From positions 18,506,932 through 18,570,931 of the forward strand of contig OZ020254.1 in NCBI GenBank assembly GCA_963971285.1: DNA of 64,000 bases. The letters are read 5' to 3'. This stretch comes from Astropecten irregularis. Its lineage: Eukaryota > Echinodermata > Asteroidea > Paxillosida > Astropectinidae. Made by a program: the position numbers and the translations under genes. Positions 61,801-64,000 of this stretch are shown one piece after another; positions within the stretch are counted from its first letter, which is position 1; each line of letters begins with the position of its first letter. The notes beneath the pieces are model-generated. The model was given only the letters and a program-made list of their open reading frames with translations, had not been told where the DNA came from and ran no database searches.

Positions 61801-64000
61801 TCCCTCTCCAGTCAATTTTTATTTGTTCACTTTTCAATGACTTGAAATTTAACGTGGTTATGTGATGAGGCTTGAATTGAGCTAAATGTTTCTCTTTTAT
61901 CCAAAGACCGATTCGGACGTGGACTTCTACCCCGTCAAGCAGATTTACGTATCCGGACTCAAAGACACTCCGGTGCTCAGTGCGGACAATCTGAGAATGT
62001 ACTTCAACACTCACGCCAATGTCAAATACGTCACCATGATGAAGGACCAAGGCGTGGCTAAAATTACGCTGGATAGCGCAGCAGACGTAGAGAAACTCGC
62101 ACGTGAGTTTGTCTTCATCCTTAAACCATTCGGATGTCATTTTACTGCGTATTGGTATGACTGCATGTTGAACATCTGAAGGCTTGCCCTGGAATCCATG
62201 TGGCCGATTTCACGAAGCCCTACTTTGGCATCTTTGAAAGAACCATAAAGTATTTCTATCAAAAGTTACACCATTTGTTAGGCATATTATCAGTTGACCT
62301 AAATAAGGCTTGTACATCTGAACCATTGTTATAAGCTGCTTCATAGGCAGAAACCAGTCCAATACAGTAATCCAAGCACACGGTTTTGAAAGGCGCCCTC
62401 TATTGATTAAAACAAGAAACTGCGGTGGTGTGTATCGATGTAAATTAGATTAGCTTTCCAGCTTCCCAGATTTCAATAAAAGATGATATGCGGTGTACTA
62501 AATAATATACTGACACCAACGTAGTTTCTTCTTTTAATCAAAAGAGTGAGCCATTCAAAACCGTGTGCTCAAATTACTGTGTATATAATCTTTTCTTTTT
62601 CTCTATATTTCTTGTTGTTCATAGTCATGCGAGATCACTTGATACAGAAGCACTGGCTGACTGTCCGGAAGGCCGATAAAGTTTCACTTGGAGAAACGGA
62701 GAAAGCCGGAAAATCAGACAAGTCAGCAATCAGACCTAAAGGTAGGACTTTTCAATTCCTCTTAGTTTTTAAGACTTTTCTGTCAACAAATTTGGCAAAC
62801 GCCTGTATCGTAACAAGCAGATCAAGATGTTGTACAACACTACTCTTGACCAAAGAACCGAAGTCCTAGTTATTTTATTTTTCCTCGTTTTCTTTGTCTG
62901 TGTGTAGGAGGTATGGGGACTGGCCGTGCAAATCCCCAGAAACACGGAGCATTTAGGGGTGGCATGTCAGGAGGGCCTCGTAAGAACCAGAGCCCACGCC
63001 AAGGTGAGTCAAGAATTCAAATGCACCAGTTCATTACCTTGAGGCTGGTCAAGCCTGGTTTCGTAAAGACCCTTTTAAATCATCGTCTTCTCATGACAAG
63101 GCCAGATTCGAACTGCTGCAGCTACGGCTATGGCTGTTGCTACAGGGCTCAGTGCATCTCCCTGCCCTGAAGCATAGGCTGCTCATTGAACTGCACTTAG
63201 CAACAGTCCTAGTCAAAGCCACAGCCAGATCTTGTTTAATGCTTCATATTGTCAAGTCTCACTAAATACTAGTTGTGCTGAGTTGATTGTCTCCCATATC
63301 TACCCCCTTTTTGTATACACTCTTTGAATACTCATCCAAGTACTTATGAGGGGCCAATTTCACAGAGCTGCTTAAGCACCAAAATTTGCTTAAGCACCAA
63401 AAAACTTGGTCAATAAAATCAGTATGCCAGCCCAAACTCTGTGTGCAAACAATGGCTGAATACATGTCAAAAGCAGTAAACATCACATGAAAATTTGGCT
63501 GGCAATCCTGTTTGATCAAGGAAGACTTTTCATGCTTAAGCAAATTTTGTGCTTACGCAGCTCTATGAAATTGACCCCTTGAACCCAGTAGTATAGTAAT
63601 CCTTTTATTTTTATAATTTTGTGATACAGGGGTCAGAGGTCATCCTGGTGCATTCAACTACCATGACCAGCCCATGCAAGGTATGTAATTTGCAGTGTTG
63701 TATCCGAGTCAACAACCTCCGAGGCCAAGGCCGAGTCCTAGTCATGGGTCTCCGAGGCCAAGGCCGAGGCCGAGTCATGGGTCTCCGAGGCTGAGGCCAA
63801 GGCCGAGTCACACACGTGGATATCATTTCACTCCGCGAGAGACTGTTTGCTAGTCTAGAAGCAGTACCCAAACTTTCCAATGCGGTTTATAACCACACTA
63901 ATACAGGGCACCATGCTCTCAATTCATTACATTCGATGAATTACACACTAACTTTCTTTCTGTAGGTGTATATAATGAACAATTTAAAATTGTCCCCCCT
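52850..64000 (+). CDS. RNA-binding protein with four RRM domains (3' end beyond window)
   Basis: Exons: 52850-52978, 55334-55609, 56622-56894, 60861-61136, 61907-62102, 62625-62741, 62908-63003, 63630-63680 and the start of a ninth at 63966. All phases match. An acidic N-terminus (residues 1-43) precedes RRM1 (about 54-128; RNP2 LFIGGL, RNP1 SRGFGFITM) and RRM2 (about 141-217; LCVSNL, SRGIGFITL). RRM3 (about 234-312; LWFGGL, SKGYGYLTM) and a degenerate RRM4 (from about 331; IYVSGL, RNP1-like GVAKITL) follow. Next come a basic linker and a Gly/Arg-rich segment (GAFRGGMSGGPRKN). The pattern is hnRNP-like: nuclear or shuttling mRNA binding. RRM1-3 each occupy one exon. The exact orthologue is not recognised. 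The ATG opens the first in-frame exon; upstream in-frame sequence was not examined for further starts. Confidence 0.92.
53040..54490. other. Intron 1 of the RRM gene, first part, nothing classified
   Basis: The open frame near 53582-53776 lacks features. Several TAGGCCTA words are present. Confidence 0.35.
54494..54531. repeat. (CT)n microsatellite
   Basis: C run followed by about fourteen CT units. Confidence 0.95.
54682..54710. promoter_or_regulatory. Cluster of nuclear-receptor half-sites
   Basis: TGACCT at 54682, 54689 and 54696 (two consecutive DR1 spacings), then AGGTCA at 54705 (everted, 3-bp spacing). Binding is inferred only from the motif; it lies in intron 1 of the RRM gene. Confidence 0.4.
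55735..56050. repeat. Foldback family I, complete
   Basis: GGATCGGTTTGCGGAAACAC at the left is mirrored by GTGTTTCCGCAAACCGATCC at the right. Inside, three copies of the GACTAG...CTAGTC hairpin alternate in orientation. Confidence 0.85.
56093..56245 (+). repeat. Family D element, copy 9
   Basis: GTGGTTTCATGGCTTCTGAC, GCCTGGACAGCTTAGTTGGT and GGTTCGAATCCTGCTCCAGT, then CAATTTTTATTTG. Confidence 0.75.
57000..57347. repeat. MITE family C, copy 11
   Basis: TTAAAGGTAACTTCATACTT at the left and GTTTAATACCTTTAA at the right. AAATGCAGATTCGTGGGCAA and CTGGATAAATATTGCATTTC lie inside. It lies just after exon 3 of the RRM gene, so open frames there are by-products. Confidence 0.8.
57703..58160. repeat. 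MITE (about 460 bp)
   Basis: GACCATAGACCTATATTAAA and TTACTAGAGCGCTAGC at the left are mirrored by GCTTGCGCTCTAGTAA and TTTTAATATATAGCTCTATG at the right. Confidence 0.8.
58536..58812 (+). repeat. tRNA-derived SINE family E, copy 4 (intact head)
   Basis: GGTGCCGTGGCCTAGTGGTC (A box), GGGTTCAAACCCACCC (B box), TTGGGCAAGACGCTTTGTCA and GGAGTTGAGATGGTTTCAGG. This copy shows the uninterrupted head for comparison with 10016. Confidence 0.85.
58980..60600. other. Probable decayed mobile-element sequence in RRM intron 3
   Basis: Repeated CCATGG words at 59430-59535 and a family G arm at 59950-60020 (AGATCCTGCTAGGATCGAAA). Open frames are short and have no recognisable domain. Confidence 0.45.
61200..61325. 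repeat. Foldback family G, diverged complete copy
   Basis: TTTCGATCCTAGCAGGATCT at the left is mirrored by AGATCCTGCTCGGATCGAAA at the right, followed by GCGTCAGGCCCTCCTAACTC. Confidence 0.8.
61560..61858. repeat. Family D element with tRNA-like sequences at both ends
   Basis: Left: AAAAATTGACTGGAATTGGG and TTCGAGTCTGCAACC (minus-strand tRNA-like). Right: GGATAGCTCAGTTGGTAGCG, GAGGTCGCTGGTTCAAATCC, CAGTCAATTTTTATTTGTTC and CAATGACTTGAAAT. The two ends are inverted relative to each other around the family core. Confidence 0.8.
62363..62582. repeat. MITE (about 220 bp)
   Basis: ACAGTAATCCAAGCACACGG and TTTTGAAAGGC at the left are mirrored by AGCCATTCAAAACCGTGTGC and AAATTACTGTGT at the right. 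It ends about 42 bp before RRM exon 6. Confidence 0.8.
63352..63580. repeat. MITE family A, copy 8
   Basis: GGGGCCAATTTCACAGAGCT at the left and CGCAGCTCTATGAAATTGAC at the right. Standard core. Confidence 0.85.
63710..63830. repeat. Short minisatellite, CCGAGGCCAAGG type
   Basis: Degenerate units of TCCGAGGCCAAGGCCGAGTC and CATGGGTC recur about three times, 30 bp after RRM exon 8. Confidence 0.8.

Overview
The window is animal nuclear DNA, AT-rich and repeat-rich. It has intron-containing genes with GT-AG junctions whose reading-frame phases match, plus many short palindromic (MITE-like) elements and tRNA-derived SINEs. A marine deuterostome, most likely an echinoderm, is inferred. The grounds are two single-exon atypical rhodopsin-like receptors, as in the lineage-expanded receptor families of sea urchins, the frequent TAGGCCTA motif, and the SINE/MITE load. 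The species is not determined.

Layout. 2.4-8.6 kb: two divergently oriented paralogous intronless 7TM receptor genes. 11.2-12.1 kb: the last three exons of an unrecognised plus-strand gene. 17.4-26.3 kb: a FAM124-family gene, with a very long Ser/Arg/Pro-rich exon spliced across 5.6 kb to the FAM124 domain exon. 29.3-34.0 kb: a complete six-exon ankyrin-repeat/SOCS-box (ASB-type) gene. 36.1-39.7 kb, minus strand: a complete six-exon tRNA-His guanylyltransferase gene (THG1L). It lies head-to-head with a complete eight-exon RAB24 gene (40.9-49.3 kb), and about 1.16 kb of probable shared promoter separates the start codons. 52.85 kb to the right edge: an RNA-binding protein with four RRM domains, running out of the window.

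Between and inside these genes lie about fifteen families of short inverted-repeat elements, at least three SINE types, a non-LTR retrotransposon remnant, DIRS-like fragments and several tandem repeats. The most noteworthy structures are: an element with tRNA-like sequences in inverted orientation at both ends; two copies of one MITE inserted in the A-box regions of tRNA-derived repeats; foldback elements with a hammerhead-like core; and a 22-bp minisatellite in the RAB24 3' region in which nearly every unit has a CCAAT box.

The genes do not form a pathway. They are neighbouring single genes (sensory receptors, Cul5-type ubiquitin ligase adaptor, tRNA maturation, autophagy-linked small GTPase, RNA binding). 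The only arrangement likely to matter for regulation is the THG1L/RAB24 divergent pair. All exon joins were worked out by eye from splice signals and reading phase; none has been tested against RNA or databases.
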